Shown piece by piece: positions 54,999 to 63,378 of a stretch of 64,000 nt of DNA; the first letter of the stretch is position 1, and each line of letters starts with the position of its first letter. The DNA comes from Oceaniferula flava. GTDB lineage: Bacteria > Verrucomicrobiota > Verrucomicrobiia > Verrucomicrobiales > Akkermansiaceae. A model generated the notes under the pieces. That model did not search any database. It was not told the DNA's origin and saw only the letters and a list, made by a program, of their open reading frames with translations. The stretch covers positions 43,398-107,397 of the forward strand of contig NZ_JAFBGL010000012.1 in NCBI RefSeq assembly GCF_016811075.1. The letters are read 5' to 3'. Made by a program: the position numbers and the translations under genes.

Positions 54999-55093
54999 TT
55001 CCGTGTTCCCGTGCCCTTCCGTGGTTCCAAAACCAACACGCAACCCAAGCACACAACCCAAACCCTTCCGTGTATTCCGTCCCTTCCGTGGTT
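54999..55093 (+). repeat. Inverted repeat copies right of the GxxExxY gene
   Basis: Two units (54999-55026 and 55066-55093) beginning TTCCGTGT and ending CCCTTCCGTGGTT, separated by CAACCCAAGCACACAACCCA-type sequence. The second is the reverse complement of the left copy with one base missing; the first is slightly more divergent. The short motif ACACAACCCAA also appears twice nearby. Confidence 0.8.
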
Positions 55094-55147
55094 CCCCCCC
55101 GAATAATCAACCCAAGCAATCCATAAAAAGATCAGTGGTTCAATAAC

Positions 55148-58100
55148 ATGTCAGATCAACAACAACTAGAAGGCGGTGCCTATGAGGTCATCCGCGGTCG
55201 TATGGAGAAACACGGTGGCGTTCTGCAAGAACGCATCGATTCCCTCAATACCGCCCGCAAGGACATCTTCGGCGCGGTCGATCCCGCCCTGATCGCCACC
55301 GAGCGTGTCAGCACCGAGCACAATTGTGTTTCGCGCGACATGGTCTCCATCGGAGCCAACCGCTTTCTCTTCGGCTACAACATCCAGTTCGGCCTGAAAC
55401 AAACCACCGATCCGGCGGACGTCTTCGCCTGCTACGATTTCGAACCCGACAGCCACACCTTCACCAAGGTCGACCTATCCACCGTCCTCGGCGGCGATTT
55501 CCCAGAAGACTTCCACTACGTCTACAAGTACTACAAGGAGGCCACCTTCGTCAAATTCATGGTCATCGGCGCCCACCTCTACATGGGCATGCGCATCGGT
55601 AAGGGCATCGATGACATCAAGACATTCAAATGGCTGCTCAAGGGCGGCGGCGAGCTGGAATACCTCGGCAATCGCTTTGACCACGAATACAAATTCCCGA
55701 AACAGCAGGAGTTCGATTGGGTGCGTGCCCACCGCGATATGCAACGCCCCGGCGAGCACCCGCACGTTTCCATCGAAGACCGCATCTTCGTGGAAACCGT
55801 CGGCGGCGACCTCACCATCAAGGTGGAGGACAACACCATGTCCGGTCACGGCATCTATCAGGAGGACGTCACCGATAGCGATCAGACCCTCGACGATGCC
55901 GAGATCTTCTACGCCAGCGTCGGCCCGCTCATCCTGCTGAAAATACTCCCCTACCGCGAGGAACTCTACCGCTACCTGGTCTACAATGAAAAGACACAGA
56001 CGGTCCACCGCCTCGACTCCATCGGCCACTCCTGCGTGCTGCTGCCGGACGACCACGGCATCATTTTTTCGAACGGCTACCTCCTGCTCAGCGGTGAGGC
56101 GAAGACCTTCGACCACGGCCTCGACGACATGCGTTTCGATAAACGCATCGCCTCCGCCAATGGCGAAGACACCCTCTACGTCTTCTACAATCGCTCCAGC
56201 GGCGACTACGTCCTGCTTTCCTACAACCTCATCGAACGCAGCGTCGACACCCCCATCATCTGCTCCGGCTACTCGCTGTTCCCCGATGGCAAACTGCTCT
56301 ATTTCCGCTCGGAGAACGATGCCCAAAAACACCACGTCATCCAGGTCTGGCAGACGCCTTACCTCGACGAAACCTTCACCGCCGCCACCACCGAGGAGAA
56401 TAACTCGCTGCTGTTCAAGATTGGCAATGCCGACATCGTCCGCTGCATGGCCGAGTGCCGTGAGGTGCTGAATTTGTTAGGAAAAGAAGATTCCTACGCC
56501 GGACTCTACCTCGATCTGGTGAAGAAAACCGGCGACATCAACGACGCCTATTTCTGGATCAACAAGGACGAGGCCTTCATGCTCTCCGAGCCGCTGCGCG
56601 AGATCAATGCCGCCGCGAACTCCGCCATCAATGAGTTTGAAAAAGTCGTGCGTCTGCGCGAATCCACCGGCGAGAGCACCCGCGAGATTCAGCAGCAGGT
56701 TAGCACACTGATACGCCAGGTGGAACACTCGCCGCCCGACGACATTCAGGGCTACGTCCACCAGCTTTCCAATCTCCGCACCCTGCGCGGCGACATCATC
56801 GGCCTGCGCGATCTGCGTTATGTCGATCTGGAAACCGTCGCCTCGCTCGAGGAACAAGTGGTCGCCGCCACCGAGACCGTTTCTAACAAGACTGTCACAT
56901 TCCTACTCACCCCGGAAGCGCTCGATCCCTACCGCGCCGCTGTCGATGAGCAGAAGGACTCGATCGCAAAGCTGAAAAAAGTCACCGAGGCAGACGCCAC
57001 CAGCGAGGCACTCGATCAAGCTGGCTCCGAGCTGGAAATGCTCATCGATGTGGTCTCCAACCTCAAGATCGAGGACGCCACCCAGACCACCGCCATCATC
57101 GATTCCATCTCCGGCATCTACTCCACGCTCAATGCCGTCCGCGCCGAGCTGAAGAATAAACGCCAATCGCTCGCCAAGGCCGAGGGCACCGCCCAGTTCG
57201 GAGCCCAGATGAAGTTGTTAGGACAGGCTGTGGTGAATTTCCTCGACCTCTGTGACGACCCGGAGAAATGCGATGAGTATCTCACCAAGGTCATGGTCCA
57301 GATCGAGGAACTCGAGGGCAAGTTCGCCGAGTTCGATGACTACGCCGAGGAACTCGCCGCCAAGCGTGAGGAGGTTTACGATGCCTTCGAAACCCGCAAG
57401 ACCTCCCTGCTGGAGAAGCGTAACAAACGCGCCGCCAACCTGGTGAAATCCGCCGAGCGCGTGCTCTCCGGCATCAGCAAGCGCGCCGAAGGCTTCAAGG
57501 AAATCAACGAGATCAACGGCTACTTCGCCGGCGACCTGATGATTTCCAAAGTCCGCGACATCATCGAGCAGCTCGATGGCCTTGGCGACTCGGTCAAAGC
57601 CGCCGACATCCAGACCCAGCTCAAAACGCTCAAGGAGGACGCCGTCCGCCAGCTCAAGGACCGCAAGGAGCTCTTTGTCGATGGCCAGAACATCATCCAG
57701 TTCGGCAAACACAAGTTCAGCGTCAACACCCAGGAGCTCGAGCTCTCCATCGTGCCCCGCGATGGCGACATGTGCTTCCACCTCGCCGGCACCGATTTCT
57801 TCGAGCCCATCACCGATGAAACTTTCCTCTCCACCCGCCCCATCTGGGACCAGGAGGTCATCTCCGAGAACAAACACATCTACCGCGCCGAATACCTCGC
57901 CTACCAGTTCCTCCAAAGTGCCGGCGATTTGCAATCGCCTCCCCCCACCCTAGAAGCCCTCCAAAACTTCGCCTCCCAGCGCTACACCGAAGGCTACACC
58001 AAAGGAGTTCACGATCACGACGCCTACAAAATCCTGGAGGCCTTATTACCCATTCACCGTGAAATCGGCCTGCTGAAATACTCCCCCGCCACCCGAGCCG

Positions 58101-60256
58101 CCGCCATCCTGTTCTGGCAGACTTGGGAGTCGCCGGAAAAAGACACCCTCACCCAGCAGCTGCAGACCCACTCCGCCATCCGCAAGAGTGGCTTCAACAC
58201 CGGCACCGATTCGAAAACTTACATCGCGCAAATCGCCAAACACCTCACCGCCCAGAACCCGCAGGCCGACACCCTAGGGGCAGAGTATCTCTACGAGCAG
58301 CTTTCCTCCGGCACAGACTTCGTCGTCTCACCCGAGGCTGACAGCATCATCAGCCACTTCAAAAAAGCCCTCACCAGCAAGGCCACCAAAGGAGCCCAGA
58401 AATCCTACGAGGACTCGATCGCCCACCTAACAGGAACTGCCAAATACCAAAGCATCCTCGACTGGCTCCAATCAACCCGTAGCGAAGCCACCATCGAGCC
58501 AAGCAACCCAAGCCGTAGCGAAGGGTTTGCACCCTTCGATCAAAACCTCCAGAGCCCCAGCTCTGCAGACGCCTACTACCAAGAAGCCGCCGCCCACCTG
58601 ACCTCCGGCGAGGTCAAAAAACGCAACGTCCACCAGGTCGATGTCACCGCCGAAATCTCCGGCCTCCTGGGCTCACACTCGGTGATCCGTGAGGGCGACT
58701 ACACCCTCCACTACAACACCTTCATCGATAAACTCACGCACTTCGAGCAGGAGTCCGTGCCCACCTACCGCGCCTACCTCAAGAGCAAACACGAGCTCAC
58801 CGAGGCCAAACGCGCCGACATGCGCCTGAACGAGTTCAAGGCCCGCGTCATGTCCTCATTTGTGCGCAACAAACTGCTCAACGACGTCTACCTCCCGATG
58901 ATCGGCGACAACCTCGCCAAGCAGATGGGAACCGCTGGCGCCGACACCCGCACCGATCGCATGGGCCTGCTGCTGCTCATCTCCCCACCCGGCTACGGTA
59001 AGACCACCCTGATGGAATACGTCGCCGATCGACTCGGCCTCACCTTCATGAAGATCAACGGCCCCGCCATCGGCCACGCCGTCACCTCGCTCGACCCCGG
59101 CGAGGCCCCGAACGCCTCCGCCCGCGAGGAGATCGAGAAGCTGAACCTCGCTCTGGAAATGGGCGACAACGTCATGCTCTACCTCGATGACATCCAGCAC
59201 TGTAACCCCGAGTTCTTACAAAAATTCATCTCCCTCTGTGATGGCCAGCGCAAGATCGAGGGCGTTTACAATGGCGAGGCCAAAACCTTCGACCTGCGTG
59301 GCAAAAAAGTCTCCGTCGTCATGGCAGGAAACCCCTACACCGAGAGCGGCGGCAAGTTCCAGATCCCCGACATGCTCGCCAACCGCGCGGATACCTACAA
59401 CCTAGGCGACATCATCGGCAGCAATGCCGACTCGTTCAAAGCTTCCTACATCGAGAACTCGCTGACTTCTAACAGCGTGCTCTCCAAGCTCGCCTCCCGC
59501 AGCCAGAAGGACGTCTACGCCGTCATGCGCATCGCCACCACCGGCAGCCAGGAAGGCGTCGATTTCGAAGGCAACTACACCCCCGCCGAGATCGATGAAT
59601 TTGTCACCACCACCCAGCACCTCTACACCGTCCGCGATACCATCCTGCGGGTGAACCTGGAATACATCCGCTCCGCCGCCCAGGAAGACGCCTACCGCAC
59701 CGAGCCTGCCTTCAAGCTGCAAGGCTCCTACCGGAACATGAACCGCATCGCCGAAAAGGTCCTCCCCATGATGACCCACGAGGAAGTGCGCGAGCTCGTC
59801 ATTGATCACTACGAAAACGAATCCCAGACCCTCACCACCGGAGCCGAGGCCAACCTGCTCAAGTTCAAGGAAATGGAAAACATCCTCACCTCGGCCGAGG
59901 AAAACCGCTGGGCCCAGATCAAAAAGGACTTCAACAAAAATAAACTCTTAGGAGGAGCCGGAGAAAACGACCCCATCGCCCGAGTCGTCGCCCAGCTCAC
60001 CCAGTTCAACGACGGCCTAGAGTCCATCCGAGACGGCATCACCGCCGCCGGCACCAACTACTCCCAACCCCAGAGCCTAGCCAAAGACACCATCAGCCAG
60101 CTAGAAAAAATCATCTCCGGCCTCAGAGCCGTGCCGGTGGAAGTAGATATTAACCTCATCGCAGATCAGCAAAGCGGAGTAGAGAACATGCAGAAGTCCT
60201 CCAAAAAACCTCCGATCACCGTGAAACCCGAGGTCCGCCAGAACGATGAAACATAA
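55148..60256 (+). CDS. Giant propeller/coiled-coil/AAA+ ATPase
   Basis: A 1702-residue cytoplasmic protein. The N-terminal 440 residues are strand-rich with repeated Tyr/Phe strands (FLFGYNIQFGLKQTT, YRYLVYNEKTQTVHRL, LYVFYNRSSGDYVLLSYNL), probably a propeller. Helices with coiled coil occupy about 500-850. A small domain at about 850-920 (NIIQFGKHKFSVNTQELELS) precedes helical repeats. The C-terminal third holds an AAA+ module: Walker A SPPGYGKTT (about 1278-1286), Walker B VMLYLDDIQHC (about 1341-1351) and sensor 1 VVMAGNPY (about 1390). I recall very large proteins of this type annotated DNA repair ATPase beside SPFH genes. It would work with the flotillin. Hairpins at 58513-58565 interrupt the chain in frame. 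Confidence 0.8.
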   Translation: MSDQQQLEGGAYEVIRGRMEKHGGVLQERIDSLNTARKDIFGAVDPALIATERVSTEHNCVSRDMVSIGANRFLFGYNIQFGLKQTTDPADVFACYDFEPDSHTFTKVDLSTVLGGDFPEDFHYVYKYYKEATFVKFMVIGAHLYMGMRIGKGIDDIKTFKWLLKGGGELEYLGNRFDHEYKFPKQQEFDWVRAHRDMQRPGEHPHVSIEDRIFVETVGGDLTIKVEDNTMSGHGIYQEDVTDSDQTLDDAEIFYASVGPLILLKILPYREELYRYLVYNEKTQTVHRLDSIGHSCVLLPDDHGIIFSNGYLLLSGEAKTFDHGLDDMRFDKRIASANGEDTLYVFYNRSSGDYVLLSYNLIERSVDTPIICSGYSLFPDGKLLYFRSENDAQKHHVIQVWQTPYLDETFTAATTEENNSLLFKIGNADIVRCMAECREVLNLLGKEDSYAGLYLDLVKKTGDINDAYFWINKDEAFMLSEPLREINAAANSAINEFEKVVRLRESTGESTREIQQQVSTLIRQVEHSPPDDIQGYVHQLSNLRTLRGDIIGLRDLRYVDLETVASLEEQVVAATETVSNKTVTFLLTPEALDPYRAAVDEQKDSIAKLKKVTEADATSEALDQAGSELEMLIDVVSNLKIEDATQTTAIIDSISGIYSTLNAVRAELKNKRQSLAKAEGTAQFGAQMKLLGQAVVNFLDLCDDPEKCDEYLTKVMVQIEELEGKFAEFDDYAEELAAKREEVYDAFETRKTSLLEKRNKRAANLVKSAERVLSGISKRAEGFKEINEINGYFAGDLMISKVRDIIEQLDGLGDSVKAADIQTQLKTLKEDAVRQLKDRKELFVDGQNIIQFGKHKFSVNTQELELSIVPRDGDMCFHLAGTDFFEPITDETFLSTRPIWDQEVISENKHIYRAEYLAYQFLQSAGDLQSPPPTLEALQNFASQRYTEGYTKGVHDHDAYKILEALLPIHREIGLLKYSPATRAAAILFWQTWESPEKDTLTQQLQTHSAIRKSGFNTGTDSKTYIAQIAKHLTAQNPQADTLGAEYLYEQLSSGTDFVVSPEADSIISHFKKALTSKATKGAQKSYEDSIAHLTGTAKYQSILDWLQSTRSEATIEPSNPSRSEGFAPFDQNLQSPSSADAYYQEAAAHLTSGEVKKRNVHQVDVTAEISGLLGSHSVIREGDYTLHYNTFIDKLTHFEQESVPTYRAYLKSKHELTEAKRADMRLNEFKARVMSSFVRNKLLNDVYLPMIGDNLAKQMGTAGADTRTDRMGLLLLISPPGYGKTTLMEYVADRLGLTFMKINGPAIGHAVTSLDPGEAPNASAREEIEKLNLALEMGDNVMLYLDDIQHCNPEFLQKFISLCDGQRKIEGVYNGEAKTFDLRGKKVSVVMAGNPYTESGGKFQIPDMLANRADTYNLGDIIGSNADSFKASYIENSLTSNSVLSKLASRSQKDVYAVMRIATTGSQEGVDFEGNYTPAEIDEFVTTTQHLYTVRDTILRVNLEYIRSAAQEDAYRTEPAFKLQGSYRNMNRIAEKVLPMMTHEEVRELVIDHYENESQTLTTGAEANLLKFKEMENILTSAEENRWAQIKKDFNKNKLLGGAGENDPIARVVAQLTQFNDGLESIRDGITAAGTNYSQPQSLAKDTISQLEKIISGLRAVPVEVDINLIADQQSGVENMQKSSKKPPITVKPEVRQNDET
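58477..58565 (+). repeat. Two-hairpin element inserted in frame in the ATPase gene
   Basis: CCGTAGCGAAG occurs at 58477-58487 and 58513-58523. CGAAGGGT/ACCCTTCG (58519-58526/58531-58538) and CAGAGC/GCTCTG (58550-58555/58560-58565) are consecutive perfect hairpins. They encode a Ser/Pro/Asn-rich linker (STRSEATIEPSNPSRSEGFA) unlike the rest of the protein, so this looks like a REP/MITE-type insertion kept in frame. Confidence 0.6.
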
Positions 60257-60268
60257 GTCCTATAGGAC
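60257..60268 (+). repeat. Palindrome before the four-helix gene
   Basis: GTCCTATAGGAC is a perfect 12-nt palindrome starting directly after the ATPase stop codon, followed by related CCTAGAAGACCTATCC. A related palindrome, CATAGGTCCTATG (60871-60883), lies right after the four-helix gene. Confidence 0.6.
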
Positions 60269-60302
60269 CTAGAAGACCTATCCCTAAGCCCCCCAAAACC
60301 CC

Positions 60303-60866
60303 ATGAGTTCAGAAGATCCCAGTTTCCTCCCCAAAACCGGTAACTATCAGGAACTCTTCTCCTACCAAAAATCCGAGATCGTCTATGACCTCACCTTCCG
60401 TTTCTGCGAGCGTTTTCTGACTTACAAAGACCGTACCGTTGACCAAATGGTGCAAGCCGCCCGCTCCGGCAAACAGAACATCGCCGAGGGCTCCAAAGCC
60501 GCCAAAACATCCTCCGAGATGGAGCTCAAGCTCACCAACGTCGCCCGGGCCTCCCTCGAGGAACTCCTGCTCGACTACCAGGATTACCTCAGAACCAGAA
60601 ACCACCACATCTGGGACAAAAACTCCAAAGAGGCTCTCTACGTGAGAGGCCTCAGCAATAAGTCGGATGAGTCCTATGAGACCTACCGAGAATTTGCCGA
60701 CACCCGAGACGCAGGCGTCGTCGCCAACATCGCCCTCTGCCTCATCCACCAGGCCAACTACCTCCTCGACAAACAAATTGCCCGACTCGAAAAGGACTTC
60801 CTAGAAAAAGGCGGCCTCAAAGAACTCATGTACAAAGCCCGCGTAGAACACCGCAGAAAGCAATAG
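60303..60866 (+). CDS. Four-helix-bundle protein (S23/Avd-like)
   Basis: A 187-residue all-helical protein. The core resembles the four-helix bundle family seen as 23S rRNA intervening-sequence proteins and as the Avd accessory of diversity-generating retroelements: QKSEIVYDLTFRFCERFLTY, VDQMVQAARSGKQNIAEGSK, MELKLTNVARASLEELLLDY and GVVANIALCLIHQANYLLDK. NIAEGS is the most typical motif. The C-terminal tail (EKGGLKELMYKARVEHRRKQ) matches the four-helix-suffix type. No reverse transcriptase or template repeat is nearby, so it is not a DGR here. Palindromes flank it, so it may be a mobile passenger. Confidence 0.85.
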   Translation: MSSEDPSFLPKTGNYQELFSYQKSEIVYDLTFRFCERFLTYKDRTVDQMVQAARSGKQNIAEGSKAAKTSSEMELKLTNVARASLEELLLDYQDYLRTRNHHIWDKNSKEALYVRGLSNKSDESYETYREFADTRDAGVVANIALCLIHQANYLLDKQIARLEKDFLEKGGLKELMYKARVEHRRKQ

Positions 60867-60870
60867 GTCG

Positions 60871-60883
60871 CATAGGTCCTATG
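60871..60883 (+). repeat. Palindrome after the four-helix gene
   Basis: CATAGGTCCTATG is a perfect 13-nt palindrome about one base-step beyond the stop codon. It shares AGGTCCTAT with the left-hand site at 60257 and with a third trace within the gene (GAGTCCTATGAGACCTACC). Confidence 0.55.
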
Positions 60884-61125
60884 ATGGCTCCATAGAACTC
60901 GTACCCAAGGCAATCCTAACAGACAATTGAAGTGAAGTCACTTATCACATATTTCTATATCTGAGATCATCAGGTTGGCAAAGCTGAGTAAACCATTATA
61001 ATCCCCAAACAAATGTAAAACTCGATTTCTACAAAATCTAACATCCTTCGAAAACTCCTAACAACCCTAAGAACCCGCCACTACGGCAGCATTTCTAGGC
61101 CTGCTCCCAGTAATCACCTATATTG

Positions 61126-62874
61126 ATGAAGTCACCTTATAACTATGAATCCCCGTATACACCTGAAAAAGGTGATCTCTATGGAGAAAATGGCATCATA
61201 GATTACTATGAGAAGAATCAGATCTTTTACCGTCTCACTACGGACACAGCAAAAAGCAGAAGGATTCATGCAAAGTGCCCGCCTGAATGCATCTTCTTAA
61301 TGATGGGCAAAGTATATGTGGCGGAATCACCAGAGACTATAGAAAAGAGAATCAAGGAATTATTTAAAGCAAGACAGGAAGCTCAGCAAAGTGAACTAAG
61401 GAAACAAAGGCAAAAGGAGAACAAGAGAAAACAAGATACCCTGAGATTAAAACTTAAAGCAGCAAATGCTAAAAGGGAAGCTGTGCGGGCAATTGAAAGA
61501 AAACGACTTGATGATTTGGAGGCTGAATTACGGTCGGCTGTTGAGGATATACACCGCGCCTCAAGGAGGCAAATAAACCCAATAACTATTGGCCCTCCTA
61601 GTGACGATGATCAAAAATTAGCAAGCAAATGGGCAAAACACAGCAAAAAGGACTCCACGCTCTCCAGAATGCTTTCTGCCCGGTTAGCCGAGCTGGCAGC
61701 CAAGAAATATTTCGAACTATTGGGCTTTCATGTTGATGATGTCGCAATGAGCCAACTCTCAGATGACGGCGACTGGCTTCTCTATGACCTTAAGATAGTA
61801 AATGAAGGAGGCTTGGAGTTTTATGTTGATGTTAAAAATGCGCGCATTACCGACAATCGCTCTAACTACTATACATCCCATTGCGTCCCCAAATTCAAGA
61901 AGGTGCCTAGAATTGATGCTCTAAAAAGCGAAGATCTAAATGTAACAATTGCAGGAGTTCTCTCTCCCTGGCAGAGTTATGAAGACATTCAATTACAGTC
62001 TTACGAAGTCACCTTTTTAGGTATCACTCAAAAAACTGCACTAACTCATATCATTGAGGCTTTCAAAGACGGCCCCATTCAGATGGAATTCGATGCCAAT
62101 AAAATGGGACACGCCCTGTTGCCTCCGTGGGTTTTTGATTATCCGAAACTGGCATCTGTAGACCGCGACAGAATGATAGCCAGTGAGGTTGATTTACGAA
62201 GATACTCGGAAATCGCACGGTCGCCTTATTGCCTTGCCTTGAAAGTTGCAGAAGGAAAGGCTCCCGGAGCCTCGGTCGGTCTTTCTAAATTCAATCAAGT
62301 CTTCATCGAGGCTCTGGCGGAGAAAATCCGCATTAACGGACTAAGGTTGCCTATATTATTTGGAAGTATTCTTGAGCATTTTGTGGTGTGCTTGAAATCA
62401 AAGGAGAATGATGCTTTTGATGCCGGTTTTATTTCATCCTTAATATTTCACAATCGAAGAGATCAATACCAAACCCCTTTGTTTGCTCATGACCCCGCGG
62501 CATCAGTTATTGGGCTAATACATTCTCTGGAAACATTGTGGCGGCGTAGAAACTCCGAACTGCTCAGCATCAATCAGTTTAAATTGGTTAGCCTGAACAT
62601 TCTAAGGGGAAAAAGAGAAAGTGCCGAGAATTCCATCTGGATTACTCTTCTGGCATATTGTGGGGGGTGGATTAAAGACGCCAAGACGCAAGAACCTGTC
62701 AGACCCTGTGGCAAAACTCCCTTGGTTCTAGGTGAAAGTGAAATATGCAGTCGAGGATATCTAGTTTGCCCTTATTGTAAATTTTGCTGCGAGTCCTGTG
62801 AAAATGAAGGTAAACGAAAAAACAGGATTACCGATGTAGACGACCTTGACGAAGCGCAAAATTGTCCCTTTTAG
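61126..62874 (+). CDS. AT-rich PD-(D/E)XK-like protein with Cys-rich tail; defence candidate
   Basis: A 582-residue soluble protein starting ATG 61126 (TTG 61123 is in frame). An N-terminal part of about 75 residues, then a basic coiled coil (about 75-155, KARQEAQQSELRKQRQKENK), then a nuclease-like core: AELAAKKYFELLGFHVDDV (about 187), DDGDWLLYDLKIVN (about 212) and FYVDVKNARI (about 231). This is the E...(G)D(W)...D.K order of PD-(D/E)XK enzymes. The C-terminus has CPYCKFCCESCENEG, a possible zinc site. Base composition is much AT-richer than the surroundings, suggesting acquisition. It is a stand-alone gene ended by a hairpin. I know no named homologue. Confidence 0.65.
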   Translation: MKSPYNYESPYTPEKGDLYGENGIIDYYEKNQIFYRLTTDTAKSRRIHAKCPPECIFLMMGKVYVAESPETIEKRIKELFKARQEAQQSELRKQRQKENKRKQDTLRLKLKAANAKREAVRAIERKRLDDLEAELRSAVEDIHRASRRQINPITIGPPSDDDQKLASKWAKHSKKDSTLSRMLSARLAELAAKKYFELLGFHVDDVAMSQLSDDGDWLLYDLKIVNEGGLEFYVDVKNARITDNRSNYYTSHCVPKFKKVPRIDALKSEDLNVTIAGVLSPWQSYEDIQLQSYEVTFLGITQKTALTHIIEAFKDGPIQMEFDANKMGHALLPPWVFDYPKLASVDRDRMIASEVDLRRYSEIARSPYCLALKVAEGKAPGASVGLSKFNQVFIEALAEKIRINGLRLPILFGSILEHFVVCLKSKENDAFDAGFISSLIFHNRRDQYQTPLFAHDPAASVIGLIHSLETLWRRRNSELLSINQFKLVSLNILRGKRESAENSIWITLLAYCGGWIKDAKTQEPVRPCGKTPLVLGESEICSRGYLVCPYCKFCCESCENEGKRKNRITDVDDLDEAQNCPF

Positions 62875-62884
62875 CTCTAAAGCA

Positions 62885-62929
62885 TTAAGGGAGTGCAATT
62901 CATGTCTGACCCGAATGGCACTCCCTTAA
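62885..62929 (+). terminator. Long hairpin after the AT-rich gene
   Basis: TTAAGGGAGTGC (62885-62896) pairs perfectly with GCACTCCCTTAA (62918-62929), and ATTC/GAAT inside the loop extends it. It lies 11 nt past the stop. T-rich sequence (TGGTTTCT) follows weakly. Confidence 0.7.
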
Positions 62930-63378
62930 GCGTGGTTTCTCTAGTTTGCCTTGTGGGCCATCTGATCAAAAACTTGCCGAAAGTGGCCAGGCATAGAAAT
63001 GTATCATAGACACCTTGCACCCCTCAATTCCTCCGGTAGAACCACCGCTCATTCGGAGAAAGCAAAATAAAGGGACATTCCTTTTATAGAGAATCGAAAA
63101 CTTCGCGGCTTTCGACTTCGAAACGTTTGAGCCATGCTGCGACCTTTAAGCTGAGATCTAGAAATTTTTCATTGATACTTGGTTTAACGCTCGTTTCCTG
63201 TGCGGTCGTGACAAACGCAATTGAGACGAATAGGGTGGTGCAAAGCAGTGAGGTGAAAAGGGCGGATTACTTCATATCTCATCTTATTCTAATCTCGAAG
63301 TTATCGCAGGCAACGGCGTGATCCAGTCACCGTTTGTAGTGTCCTTTTTCGAAACCGATAAACCGTGAGCCCTCATTC
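62930..63378. other. Intergenic region, no supported gene
   Basis: About 450 nt. A 64-codon frame at 63127-63321 (TTG start) has a signal-like stretch ([19 protein letters not shown]) but no ribosome site or similarity, so it is not called. No repeat or promoter motif stands out. Confidence 0.4.

Noticed and set aside
60303..60866. Diversity-generating retroelement suggested by the Avd-like four-helix protein
   Set aside because: No reverse transcriptase, template repeat or variable repeat in the flanks.
63127..63321. 64-codon ORF with a signal-like stretch
   Set aside because: TTG start without a ribosome site and no family; composition does not support coding strongly.
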